Below are positions 36,701-49,100 of a stretch of 64,000 nt of DNA, piece after piece. Source of the stretch: Paramacrobiotus metropolitanus (taxonomy: Eukaryota > Tardigrada > Eutardigrada > Parachela > Macrobiotidae); assembly GCF_019649055.1 (NCBI RefSeq), contig NW_026570301.1, positions 372,001 through 436,000 on the forward strand, written 5' to 3'. The position numbers and the translations under genes were made by a program. The notes beneath the pieces are model-generated. The model was given only the letters and a program-made list of their open reading frames with translations. It had not been told where the DNA came from and did no database searches. Position 1 is the first letter of the stretch; every line of letters starts with the position of its first letter.

Positions 36701-37674
36701 ATGTGGCTCGTGTTGTTTTCGTTGATAACCTTGGTATGCTGTGTGTGCCGTTGCCGTGCTGGATGGACAGACTTGCCGGAGACGGGCGAGGAACTGCTCC
36801 ATCCGGATGATGAGCAAATTGTGATGCACAACGATTATGATACCGATACCGATGATTTTTTCCGGGATCGCAAAGGTATGCAGGCTTCTTCCTTAGTACT
36901 CGTACCGAGAGTAGCAACCTAGTGGCAGAACAAAATCCTGTAGCAAATTAAACTGCACTACACAAAATTTTAATCGCCAGTAGCCAGAGTTACCAGGCAC
37001 TTAATCAAGCGCCCTAATCCTCCATAAATTATTTCAGTATAAATAATAACTTAACGTTATTTTATGGTTTTGCAGAATTTCGTCGCGGCTTCTACGGTTG
37101 CTGGAGCATGTTCTGTTTTGGATCACCATTTCGCGCTCGAAACAGGGTGCGCATAAAAAATTATAGCAGATTTTTCTAATGATAAATAATTATCATCGCA
37201 GCAAAGATTAGGTTCGCACAAAGTTTTTTACTGTGCGGATGCTAATTACAAAGTATCGTATTTTCGTAAATCAAAACGCATGTATAGTGTATACTCCCCA
37301 AAATAGTTAATCTGGTTTTTATCGCCAGCAAAATAATGAGAAATGTCTATATACGTATATAGCGCTTCGCCGACGTCATCCTCCCACCACGCCGCGCCAA
37401 GGTGATCCTCGGGACGCGCACCAGCCGCCTCGCTCCCGCCCCCGCTCCCACCGCCCCCGAGGCACCGGTCTCACCCATCGTACCGTCGGAATTCTACCCA
37501 AACCGTGCGGCTGCAGGCGGCAATCTCTTTAGTTTCTACAGCCTCCCGGTCTACAACTACCACGAATACAACCGCCGCTCCTCTGCAGTCGCCTTGGTGA
37601 CGCCCAATAAAAATAAAAAACCCCCCGTGCCGCCGTTGTTAGCGCACTTACTGCGTAACGCGCAGCAGCAGTAA
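36701..37674 (+). CDS. Secreted cyclic-peptide precursor, three exons
   Basis: Candidate neuropeptide or hormone precursor of 185 residues. Exons 36701-36875, 37076-37146 and 37363-37674 join in phases 1 and 0 and end in TAA. A strong signal peptide (MWLVLFSLITLVCCVCRCRA) is followed by an acidic spacer rich in Asp. The short second exon encodes Arg-Arg, then GFYGCWSMFCFG, then SPFRARNR. Cleavage after RR would release a peptide with one Cys-X4-Cys ring, and the Gly after CF could give an amide if a nearby site is cut. Exon 3 adds another RR, a Pro/Ala-rich stretch and a Gln tail. These two Cys are the only ones after the signal region. No named family is recognised with confidence. It sits between two receptor cyclases on the same strand, so a ligand role is conceivable but unproven. 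Confidence 0.68.
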
Positions 37675-37972
37675 TAACCTTCACACTCTGTTCTCCAAAG
37701 TCGTGAACACGCTGGCAAAATAATAAAGCGCTTTTCTAGTCTTGTATTCTGATCGATAGAGTGGTGTGTATAATCAATACTGGGCAAATAAATCTGGCTC
37801 GCTACCGGCATCGATTACGACGAGCAAACAATTAACGGCACAATGGATAATTGTATAATTGTGTTGTATACATATTTCTCCCGCGTCGGGCAGCGTTCGA
37901 GGAGGTCGGTGATCGTGAAGCGTCACAGATGGTGCTGAGAAACAGCCTTGAAAATATTTATTTCCCTTAAAT
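37675..37972. other. Spacer with candidate poly(A) signal
   Basis: An AATAAA hexamer at 37722-37727, 48 bases after the peptide gene stop, is the likely polyadenylation signal. The rest is the short promoter region of GC-D. Confidence 0.5.
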
Positions 37973-40900
37973 ATGTTGTTGACGGGTTTCTGCTTAATTA
38001 TCTCGCTCCGGTTGGCCGCGGCGACCACCACCTTGAAAGCCGGGATTATCTTAACCCAGGGGAGTAAAAATCTGTACGATTATGATGTGGTGAAAGCCGC
38101 ATTGCGTGCCGGTTACGATGATTCGTTAAGCCGGTTTGATGTGAGATTTGAAGAACGGTTATGCCTGTATAAAGGCGACTGTAGTGTCACGAATGCCGTG
38201 GGACAGACTTATATCTGCGGGGTTACGTATGCGGTGGACGTAATTATCGGTAAGCTAAGAAATTACATCCAAGAAATCCGATTAAAATCCAAAACATCAA
38301 AGAAACCTGTTTACGTTACGGAGTGTAAGAAAGCCTAAACAAAATACGAAAATATTTACTGAACATTAGGACCTTGTCAAGAAACGTGGATGTGGAAATT
38401 ATGACCTTTACAGGGCCTGGCTGCACGGATGATATGATGGCGTCGCTGGAGCCGCAGACCTGGCTGCATATTCCCAGCGTCACGGGCGGCGGGACCCTGG
38501 TGGATTCCACAGCCAAATTCCCCTACATCACCCGGGTGTCGTATAATACGTACACGCAATGGGTGTTCTTCATCAATATGTGCAAGAAATTCCTCTGGAC
38601 CAACGTGGCCATCATCTTCAATCGCGACAACAACGTCAACAAGATCAACGAACAAAGTACTCCTACAATAATATTTTAGTCAATACTTCGTTTCTTACGG
38701 CCTGTTTAAACACAGAACCACTTGTCTCTGAATTTTTGGTGGATAATTTATGTGACGGAAGACTAAAACTGCCCGAAGCGGTAGAATGTAGATACAGTGT
38801 AAGACTTGAAAACAGGAATCGGCCTGTCTATTCACCGTTTAAAAATTTATTAAAACAATCAGCAAAAAGTTTGTAAAGAGGATCACATCCAGCGCGCAAA
38901 AATAGCCAGAACTGGATTCGAACAGAGAAGTGCTTTTTTGCGCGATAAACGTTAAAACGATAGTGTAATGATTAATCCTTCAGAATCCCCGGTGCGGTCG
39001 ATATTACTATGCATCAGGATCACGTGCTTATGTTGTTTTTAGGTTTAGTGAAGAATCTCAACGCCAACAACATTACACCCATTGAACTACCGCTCGAGGA
39101 CGGTACCATAAAGATTCCCGCGCAAGCCGAGCAGTACCTGCAGAATGCCAGCTTATCGGCGCGCGGTATGTTCTCTCAAAGCCGGCTCTTGGTTTCTTCC
39201 TGTGCCGTCATTGATGTAGTCGGCTAACCGTCTAATTTCCTGTGCCTGTTGTGCAGTGGTGGTTATCTTAACCGATGGAACAGTATTGCGGAAGTTTATG
39301 CTAGCCGCTAGTAATCTGGGCTTTACCAATGGAGATTATGCCTTCTTTTCGTTGGATCCCTTCCGCGACGATATCCTTGGAAAAAACGGTTGGCAACTTG
39401 GTACGACTTTCCATTAAAAAAATTTTAAAATATTATAATATTTTGGATTATTTCTTAAATTGCAGAAGATAATTTTGATAATCAGGCCAAACAAGCGTAT
39501 GAAGCGCTAATGGTCCTCACACTCCGCGACACATCGCGGACGGAGCGATACAAGTTATTCGCGCAGACTCTCAACGAGACCGCCGCTCGCGATTTCCCCG
39601 GGATGGCCGTGACATTGAACTATATCCTTTTTCTTAAATCGCGGCGTTTTAATGATAGGATTTCTGCGTAAAGTAAATAAGCGGTTTCGTTAACCGGTAA
39701 GGGTACATTATGTAGCGTCCTTCTACGATTCGATTCTGGTTTATGCGGCCTCCGTTAATCGCACACTGATGAACGGCCAATCCATCGATCTTCGCGTCAA
39801 TATTGACGGATTGTCGCAGGCACAATGGAATCGCAGTCTGCCCGGTAAAAAGGCCCAATCCATCCTGTTTTATTTCATTGTTACATTTCACCAGCGCAAA
39901 GCACTGATTGGGCATGTGGCATGCTTTATAGGTGCCACCGGGGATGTTTACATTAATCCGCTGGGAGACCGCAATGATGACCACTCCATGTATGGATTCG
40001 ATGACAAGGGGAACCCTTATGTAAGCACATTGACATGACTGTATGATATGCTGCCGGCATATAGAAAAGCTTTCGCATTAGCCACGTTTCGGCTGTAATT
40101 ATGACTGCGCAAACAAAACATCCACGAACTCTTACACAGGAAAAGTAATTTCCTACGAAATACAAAAAAACTCGATAAACGTCGATCAAAAAAGCATGCG
40201 GCGAACTACAGAAATTAATTGTTTTGAGAAATGTATAATAAAAGTGTTTAAATGTGTCTGAAAAATTTCGATAATTTTTAATAGAATAGCAAACAAATAC
40301 GAGTTTTTTGTCGACCATTTGCCAGTTCCACTAAAGAATCATTATTGTGGTTGAGGCAGTTTATTTTAGAAATTAGTGCGCAACGGTGCACTAGTATTAC
40401 ACTATTTACTTGCACAAACAAAATGTAGAAATATTTATGCGGTTTGAATTTAACAGTATTTGTAGCGCAACCGCATACCACCATAATTTCCGTCAGTACT
40501 CGTCGTTCAAATAGACGCCTAGCTGGATGGTTATCCAGCTGACTGCTTTACACAAAATTAGAATAATTATTCTAGCGGCAGCGTTGCCAATGCGAAAAAG
40601 ATTAGACCGTTGATTTTGAAATAATCTGCAGATTATTGCCGACTTTTTTGGCTACAAGATTATCCAGAATCCCGCTTACACATTCGACCAAGTGGCGCAA
40701 TTTCACTGGCTGTCAGCGGCGAAAACACCGCCGATCAATGAACCGTTCTGTGGATATCTGGGAGATAAGCCCATCTGTGATAACTCAAGTAAAGGACACT
40801 ACTTAAAGTTAACAGTTAGCACCATACAGGAGAATTCTCTAATGCATATTCTATAATTAGTCAGACGAATTATTCTCTAATGGTTTAGTATTTACTGGGC

Positions 40901-43900
40901 GTTGTTAAGGTTAACGTAGTTAGAACAAAGTACGATATATAATACGACAAATTTTCTGTGTGATAAATAAGCTTTTTAACGGAATAACTTATTAATTATC
41001 TGGAATTTCTCGCTTAAGTTCTTGCTTGAGTACCGTAATCATTAAATCACGAATATGATAATCCACATCAGCCCAAACGTACTCAGGAAAATATTTAATT
41101 AATTTGTTTACATATAAGTAAGCAAATGTCTTAAACGGTATGCGGTGCCTGCAGAGCAGACACTGGGTATTGCGCTGGGCGCTGTGGCCGGTGTTCTAGT
41201 TATCGGCACCGCTCTGGGCATCTTCCTGTACCGCTACTACACCCGCAAAGCCGAACTGGCCCAGATGGATCTACTGGGTACCTGGGCGGATATCCAGAAG
41301 CCGCAGATCTTCCTGCCGCGCAATCACGGCAAAGACAAAGAGCATCAGCACGGCTCGGGCGGCAGTCATATCAGTCTGCAGATGAAATCCATGTTCAACG
41401 ATATGAGCAAGGTTAGCATCTATACTAATCATGTATACCGTAAGGATGGATCATCTTTAACACAAGTTCTCAATAATATTACCGTGTCATGTGACCGTTT
41501 CCACTAACAGTTCCAAACCCGCACCGTTATGGCACTGTTCAAGGAGCATCGCGTTATTGTGCGGGTATGCGAAGTGTCGCACGTGGACATGAGCAGTTCC
41601 GTGCTGAAGGAAGTGAAGACCGTGCGTGCCATCAACAACGAGAACGTCCTGGCGCTACATGGCCTGTGCCCGGGACCGGGGCGGGCAGTGGTTATGTACA
41701 ATTACTGTTCAAAGGGCAGCGTCAGTGTAAGTCCATTTATCCATTAAAAAAGATTTTCATCGCCCGGGATTACTGGTCCAGAATTCTTTAAATGTCGCAA
41801 TGAATGTTGTCGCAGTGAATGAATAGTTAAACATCTAATGTATTTCTATTACATAGTTATTTAGTGTAGAAACTCGAATAAGTTCCATCCGCCTTAAAAA
41901 AACAGCTGCTTTTAATGGAAGCACAAAATCGTTTTTTTTACGGGCATGTACAAAACAACCCCGGGAACCGATTGATTCAGTACGATGGTTTCCGCAGCAT
42001 TCTGCTACAAGCCTCTCGTTATTACTGCCTTCTATTTCGATCTATCGTCTGTAATTTATTTGTCACATCCCGTAGACTGTAAAAAGGCGTTGGTTGGTTA
42101 AAAAAAATTATCTACGTAACAGACTGACAGAAAGTGATAGATGAAATTGCTACTAAGTACTATCTTTTAAATGTTAATACACTTATTAATAGGAACAGTA
42201 ATAGATGCTAATTAGAATGTGTAAAATGTACAAGCTTAATAATATTAAGCCTATTCACGACCAAACTGTATAAAAACGTGCCCCTGCAGGATCTGCTGGA
42301 GTCCAGCGATGTGAAATTGGACTGGATCTTCAAATTCTCCTTTATCAAGAACATTCTCAGTGGCCTATCGGTCATTAGCAACGTTCTGGGATGCCACGGT
42401 CGGCTGACCTCGAAATGTTGCTTCGTGGACGCGCACTTTATTGCGCGAGTGGCGGACTACGGCCTACCGTCATTCTTCGCTCGCACCGTACCGCTGACGC
42501 AAGACAGCGCCTTCTGCGCGACCCTACTGTGGACCGCGCCCGAACTGCTGTCGCGGCCGTTTGCCGGAGGGACCCAAGAAGGCGATGTTTACTCGTACGC
42601 CATTATTCTCTCAGAGATCATCATGCGCGAGACAGCGTACAGCTCCACCGGCATGGAACCTGACCGTATGACCGACACTTCTTTAGTTTTTTGTTTACTA
42701 AAATGTTATATAAAATTATAATTGTAAACCATTAACATAAGCGTTTCTAAAATGGGCCACGCGATAACGTACGGGTCATATAATTAAAGTACGACATTCT
42801 GAAGGGTCACAATAGATATTGCATAATACTCGATGGTTGTAGCAATTGGCAATTATCATAAGCGTCTCGGAAGCAAAGTCACTGGAAACAAGTCACTGTC
42901 ACTATAAAAAATCTCTAACGTTAATTTAGGTTTACTTTTCTTCAGAGATCGTCGCCAAAGTGGCACAGAAAGCCTACAAACCGTTCCGACCGAAATTCGA
43001 TGCCAACGAGTGCCCACCGGAAATCTCGGTGCTTCTTAAGCAGTGTTGGGCCAGCAATCCATTGGAACGTCCCCGTATAGCGCAGATCAAAAGCGCAGTA
43101 AAAGAAAGCGAGAAGTGAGTTATGCGAAAATGCTGCGTGCCCTTCCAATCGGTACACGAGTTTTTGAACCTATTTGTTCTATCTTCGCAGATCCAACGCC
43201 GAACAAGGCAGTATTCTCGACACGCTGATTCGTCGAATGGAAAACTACACATTAGATTTGCAAGCCACCGTGGAAGAAAAAGCGGCACAATTTCAACTGG
43301 AGAAAGAAAAGAGCGAGCAGCTGCTGTACCAAATTCTCCCCAGGTATTAATGCGAGATTCTCATGAAAATGTTAGCAAATTGTAAATATTTAGTTTGCAG
43401 AGTGGTTGTCGACCAGTTAAAACGCGGCGAACAAGTGAAGCCGGAAGATTACGACAATGTGACCATCTTCCAGAGCGATATAGTCGGTTTTACGACCATC
43501 TCGTCCATGAGCAGCCCAACGGAAGTGGTCGACCTGCTCAATGATCTTTACACGGCTTTCGACGGAGCCATCATGAAATTCGATGCGTACAAGGTACTCG
43601 TATGTACCCATTTTCAATGGGCAATTCCTCTCTCACTAGGGTATGAATCAATAATTACTTTGTATTATCGAAAGTAAGAATGAAATAATTTCCAAAAGCT
43701 TACACAGTAAAACCAGTTGCAGTCAAAAACCTATTGCACTAACTTGATAGTATATTATCCCATTTTTTTGCTATTACGTAATACCAAATAATTACCGAAC
43801 TGTTCTTCTAATTACAAATGTAACAAATTCAATTGATACAACTTTATTCACAATTTAGGTGGAAACCATTGGTGACTGCTACGTCGTGGCGTCCGGTATC

Positions 43901-45421
43901 CCGGCACGCAACGGCAACAAACATGCCGTGGAGATCTGTCGATTGGCCATTATGTTGCTTGAACAGATTAAAGTGTTTAAAATGAAACACCGTCCGCAGG
44001 ATCAGTTGCGATTGCGTTTGGGTGCACACACAGGTACTGCGGTTATAACAGCTTAAGCCGCGGTAATTTGCTTTAGCTGCTGTATTTAAATGAATCTTTA
44101 CTTATTGTTAATGTGAAGTTGACAGCAGCGCTACGAGATACAGGATTCATTCATACTATAACTACTCGCAAACCATGTTTTTCTGTTATAAGGAAAATGG
44201 CCCGGTACACAGCGTCAAAACTGGGGTACATACATTTAAACTTTAGTTTTCCCGCACTCCGAATCATTTTTTGTAATACTTTATATCATCCTAAAGTTAA
44301 ATGATTTGTATACTACATTGTTCTGAAAACCGCTTGCGCGCGCAACATCCGGTTCCCGAGATATGGCGTATTGAAACTGGTGAAAAATTTAAATGCATTG
44401 TTATGTACCAAAAGTCTGGTTATTACCCGATCTGCTTGAAAATTTGCTGCAAAACACACGTGGACATAAAGTCAAAAAAGAACCGATATCAGATTCATAG
44501 ACTTTTTTCCCGGTTTCAAAATGAGATCCAAAAATTTTGGATTCATTTTAAATTTACGGGAAAGTGCTATGAACCTGAAATTGGTTTACTTTCGATTTTA
44601 TGGCCATGTGTCCTTTATCAGAAAGTTTCAAGAAGATCGGGTAATAACCAGACTTTTGGTACACAATAATGCATTTAAACTTTTAGCCCACTTTAATACG
44701 CCATATCTCCGCAACCGGATGTTGCGCGCGCAAACGGTTTTTAGAACAATGTATCCAAATATATGAGCTTTAGAATGATAAAGTATTACAAAAAATTGAT
44801 TCTAATTGCGCAAAAGCGAAAGTTTTACTCTATGTATCCCATTTCTGACACCATGTGCCGGGCCATTTGCCTTAACACTCGCTCACTTAACGAAACGATA
44901 CGCCTGCGCACTTTCAGAATACTGGAAGCAAGTTAATACTTTTCGATCGGTTAAATTCTTTGCCTGCTTTATTTGTCAGTCAGCCAAAATATGCGAAATG
45001 TAATTTCATGATAACTGCGTGTTTTACACAAATTATTACGCTTTTCAGGTGCAGTTGTGTCGGGCGTAGTTGGACTGGTTATGCCGCGCTACTGCCTGTA
45101 AGAAGACAAATCAATAGAAAACTACGGTGTAATGTTTTTTAAGGGTCGGTTTATGCCATAGGTTCGGGGAAACGATGACCATCGCATCGAAAATGGAATC
45201 CACTTCACAACGTAAGCGGTGTTGTGGAGTGTTATTGCTATACTACAGAATGTTATTGCATCCAAGTATTTTCCCTAGCGATGCGCATCCAGATCAGCCA
45301 GGCCTGTGAGCGTCTGCTGCAGACGATCGGCCAGTTCGATACGGAAGCGCGCGATGATCCGGTGAAGATCAAGGAAGGCCTGGAAATCCAAACATACTGG
45401 CTGCAACGAGAAATTATGTAG
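37973..45421 (+). CDS. Receptor guanylyl cyclase GC-D, 18 exons
   Basis: Second subfamily. Exons: 37973-38249, 38414-38656, 39043-39165, 39257-39400, 39466-39621, 39707-39844, 39932-40020, 40632-40788, 41155-41411, 41511-41726, 42290-42665, 42946-43114, 43191-43343, 43401-43593, 43859-44033, 45049-45097, 45162-45211, 45279-45421. Sum 3,108 bases, 1,035 aa. Signal peptide [17 protein letters not shown]. The ectodomain is a clear ANF-receptor fold ([19 protein letters not shown]; later [17 protein letters not shown]), with Cys pair [10 protein letters not shown]. Helix [19 protein letters not shown]. The kinase-homology domain is fuller: [27 protein letters not shown], but the beta-3 Lys looks like Arg. 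Cyclase: canonical [16 protein letters not shown] and MPRYCL, but then [13 protein letters not shown], so catalytic Asn becomes Thr (about 978) and Arg becomes Lys (about 982). Intron 5 is AT-AC. The intron before 45049 holds a foldback element. Confidence 0.88.
39622..39706 (+). other. AT-AC U12-type intron in GC-D
   Basis: The 5' end is ATATCCTTTTT, the 3' end GGGTAC, and TTCGTTAAC (39686-39694) lies about 12 bases before the end. This fits the minor-spliceosome donor (ATATCCTTT) and branch site (TTCCTTAAC, one mismatch). Removing it joins AAC T to AT TAT in phase 1, giving [11 protein letters not shown], the expected continuation of the receptor fold. No GT-AG choice keeps the frame. Confidence 0.88.
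44186..44877. repeat. Large foldback element inside GC-D intron
   Basis: An imperfect palindrome of about 690 bp, centred near 44533 on gagatccaaaaattttggat. Matching words in opposite orientation include gcgcgcaacatccggtt, gagatatggcgtatt, taccaaaagtctggttatta and aaatggcccgg. The arms match almost from end to end with substitutions and small gaps. No open frame for a transposase is seen, so it would be a non-autonomous (MITE/foldback) insertion. It lies in the 1.0-kb intron between the exons encoding GAHTG and MPRYCL. A diverged relative is at 63560-63925. Confidence 0.85.
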
Positions 45422-46135
45422 TGCCACATCCGGGGCGGCAGTTACAGGGTTCACCGTTGAGACATCCCAAAAGCACAAGATTTTGCAATAGTTCGTGACG
45501 TTGCTAATTTCTCTCAATGAACGAGTTGAATAATAGCAATATTTGCTGAATGTCCCGAGAATGAATGGCTACACGTACAACTACAAAAGTGTGTGAATTT
45601 TTCCAGGAAGAAGAGTGGAAATATTTTGCAGTGTCATAGCGTGTGTGTGTGGGATGAAAATTAGGACAATAAACTTTCTAAACCAAAGCCTGCGTAAAAC
45701 CGTGATATCATAAAAACACTCCCAGGTCACCGTGCGGTTAATCGGAAATCGGGTGCGCACGTTGCACAGTGCGCATCCTTTGTTCCACATTCTTTACAGC
45801 GGAAATCCAGAACAATCCATCAGCTGGACAAAAGCCTGTCTGATTTTCCCAATCAATAATGTTGTGCCAATGGAATTAGTCGATATATACTGAATGATGG
45901 TGTTCAACAACGCTTTAAAAATACCCACCATCTGCTCGGTGTGTAGTCATCGCGCTGTCGATAAACTGCACATTTTCGATCGCCGACAATATCAACAATG
46001 CATCGGTCAAAAAATAAGCAGCTAAGCATAAATGTGCGCAGCAATCCAATACAGCAAAGCTTCGTTACACTTTCTCTTATGCGCCCCGCGAAAACTTCAA
46101 AACTTTTTTTCGCCGGCATCTGTCTGATTTCCACC
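45422..46135. other. Spacer between GC-D and GC-E
   Basis: AATAAA at about 45668-45673 is a possible poly(A) signal for GC-D. The right part is GC-E leader or promoter; in-frame upstream ATGs at 45998 and 46079 could be alternative starts of GC-E. Confidence 0.5.
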
Positions 46136-49100
46136 ATGTTGTTTTTTATTTTGCGTTCTTGGATGTTGTTACTTTTGCATGTGCAAAGTTCCGCGTGTGT
46201 GACCATACAGAAAGCTGGGATAATATTAGCGCAAGGCAGCAAAGATCCCTATGACTACGATATCGTAAAGGCGGCATTACGCGCTGGCTACGACGATGCA
46301 CTGCAGAGATTTAATATCAAGTACGAAGAACGGCTCTGTTTGTACCAAGGCGGTTGCAGTGTCACCAATGCCGTGGGGATGACCTATATCTGCGGAGTGA
46401 CCCATGACGTCGACGTGATTATCGGTAAGAATGACCACATCGGTTTCTGAACGAATAATCAAAGGTTTTGCACTTTTTCCCAGAATAAAAATCGATTTGT
46501 AACAAATTTTGTAATTTTCATTTATTTCAAGTATCCTGCTAAAGTATTATTTGTGTTTTAAACTAAATTATTATTTATTTGCTTCGACGATCAAATCATT
46601 TATTTGTGCCATTTATGGAACAATTTAAAATGCATGTCCCGTCAAAGGAAACAAAATTTGAATCAGGATCTAACTATTACATATCGTTGTTCCACAACTT
46701 GCCTTTAGTTGTTAAAAATGTTAAAACAGATTCTCCAGACAGTCTTAATCGTAGCAAACGTTGAAACAGCTTCTCCGTTTATTTTTATGGTTGCATGCAT
46801 AGTAGTAGCTTTTGTCGATTGTTTTATTTATTTTTACTTATATGCTTCCGTCACGATTTTTATTTATATTCGGTTGTCCTGTGTCCAGTCAGTATACAAT
46901 TCCATGCTTTTTAAAATGTCCTTACGAGTTAGCTTAAGCCGCTGCTTAGCTTAAACTACGATTGCAAAAATCTGCCAAATTTCAAAATGATATTCTCGGT
47001 ATCTCAAGTTTTATGCCACAGCTAAGAAGAAATTACCATTAAATTACGATTGCTCTCTGTCTGTCAGATCGGTGATTTTAAAGCGCATTTTTGGATATTT
47101 TTTTTAAATTTGCAAAACATTTTCTTGTTGAAGTGCATTTCCTTCTCATCAGGGCCAGCATGTACGGCTGATTTGATGGCCTCCCTAGAGCCGCAGACCT
47201 ATCTCCTGATGCCAAGCGTGACCGGGGGTGGGACGTTCATCGATTCCACGGCCAAATTTCCGTATATTACCCGCGTTTCATATAACACATACACACAGTG
47301 GGCATTTTTCGTTAATATATGCCGGAAATTCAGCTGGACCAACGTGGCCATAATATACAGCCAGGATAACGATATTAATACGGTCAACAAAAACAGTACG
47401 CCCATTCATGTATTACTGGTCCAATGCTGGATACTCTTTATTTACATCCATTTCTTTTGAAATATAATTTTCAAGGTTTAATGAAAAATCTTAACGATCA
47501 TTCGTTAAACCCGATCGACCTGCCGTTTCCACCTGGCACAATTCGGATGGCGGACCATGCAGAGCAGTACTTGGTGAACGCCAGTCAAGTGGCACGAGGT
47601 AGCTGCCGCAAATCCATGAATCTACAAAATTAAAATAAATTAGAAATTAGGATGAGATTCCTTTATATTGCTACTGCAGACCATAATAACCAAAGTGATA
47701 AAATTAATTTGTTAATCAATTCTAATTGCAAAAATAAATTTTATTCTACAGCCGGCGTACACGGTGGCCACAAATAAAACCGGGCAACTCCTTCTGTGAC
47801 ACTGTTCTACGTTTGGCACAGGCGTGCCAGACTGTTTTGTACGATGCCAGACTGTTCTGCGAGTTCACAACTTCACATTAGTTGCTATTTTCCATTTTGT
47901 CTGTTCTAGTGTTCAAATTTTCAGTTATTTTTATTAACGCAGGCATGCTGCGCCAAAAGTATTAATTACCTCTGGTGCCACATACTTTGCCACCTTTGGT
48001 GCCACATACTGTGCCACCTTTGTATCATCGGTATAATTATAAAACCCGACTAATTGCAGTGGTGGTCATTCTAACGGATGGCCAGGTCCTGCGCTACTTC
48101 ATGCTGTCGGCGAAGACCCTAGGCTTCACCAGCGGCGACTACGCATTTTTCACGCTTGACCCGTTCCGCGACGATGCTCTGGGGAAGAACGGTTGGCGCC
48201 AAGGTCAGTTCTACCGGTGTTTGCTGAACCGTCTACCGTGCATCGATCGCCTAACCATACATTGTTGACAGACGATACCTTCGACCAGCTCGCCAAACAA
48301 GCGTATCAAGTGCTGTACATTCTGACACTGCGCGACACCACCGACACCGATCGCTATAAAGCCTTCGCCCAGACGGTTAACCGTACCGGGGAGCGGGATT
48401 TCCCGGGGATGCGTGTGCAGTTGAATTATATCCTTTTTTCTCGACAATCGAGTTGCCTGTGTACATAATCGGTTTCCTTAACGAGTGCTGATCACATTAT
48501 GTAGCGTCGTTCTATGACTCAGTACTGTTGTTTGCCTCCTCGGTCAATCGGACGCTGGAACGCAATCAGTCGATTGATAATCAGGTTAATGTGGCTGGAC
48601 TGTCGCAAGCGCAATGGAATCGCAGTTTTGCCGGTAAATCAGAGCACAGCTGTAATAACATTGCTACGCTAATCTACTTCAGTTTGTTCCCAGTGCGATA
48701 TTAAAAAACATTACGAAGAATTTAATCGAAAAATCTTTTTGAAGGCGCAACCGGCGATGTGTACATTAATCCCCGCGGTGACCGCAATGACGATCATGCC
48801 ATTTATGGATTCGACGAAGCCACTAAAGCCTACGTAAGATTTACGAACGAATCGACTTAAATCATTCGCGGTTGTAAATACAAACTTAAAAAAAAACATT
48901 GTCCTTTATTGTGGTTCAGTTGTAGGTTGTTGCGGAATTTATCGGCTATAAATTCGAGCTGGTCCCCGGCTATACGTATGACCCGATCGCACCGTTCCGC
49001 TGGCTCAATCCGACAAAGACTCCACCCGCCAATGAACCGTATTGCGGATATCTTGGTGACAAACCGGTGTGCGACACGTCCGGTAATTAAAAAGGACGTT

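Noticed and set aside
39622-39706. GT-AG splicing of the GC-D/E intron using the TATGTAG acceptor
   Set aside because: No donor in the right phase exists in both genes; AT-AC ends with a U12 branch site fit both and keep homology.
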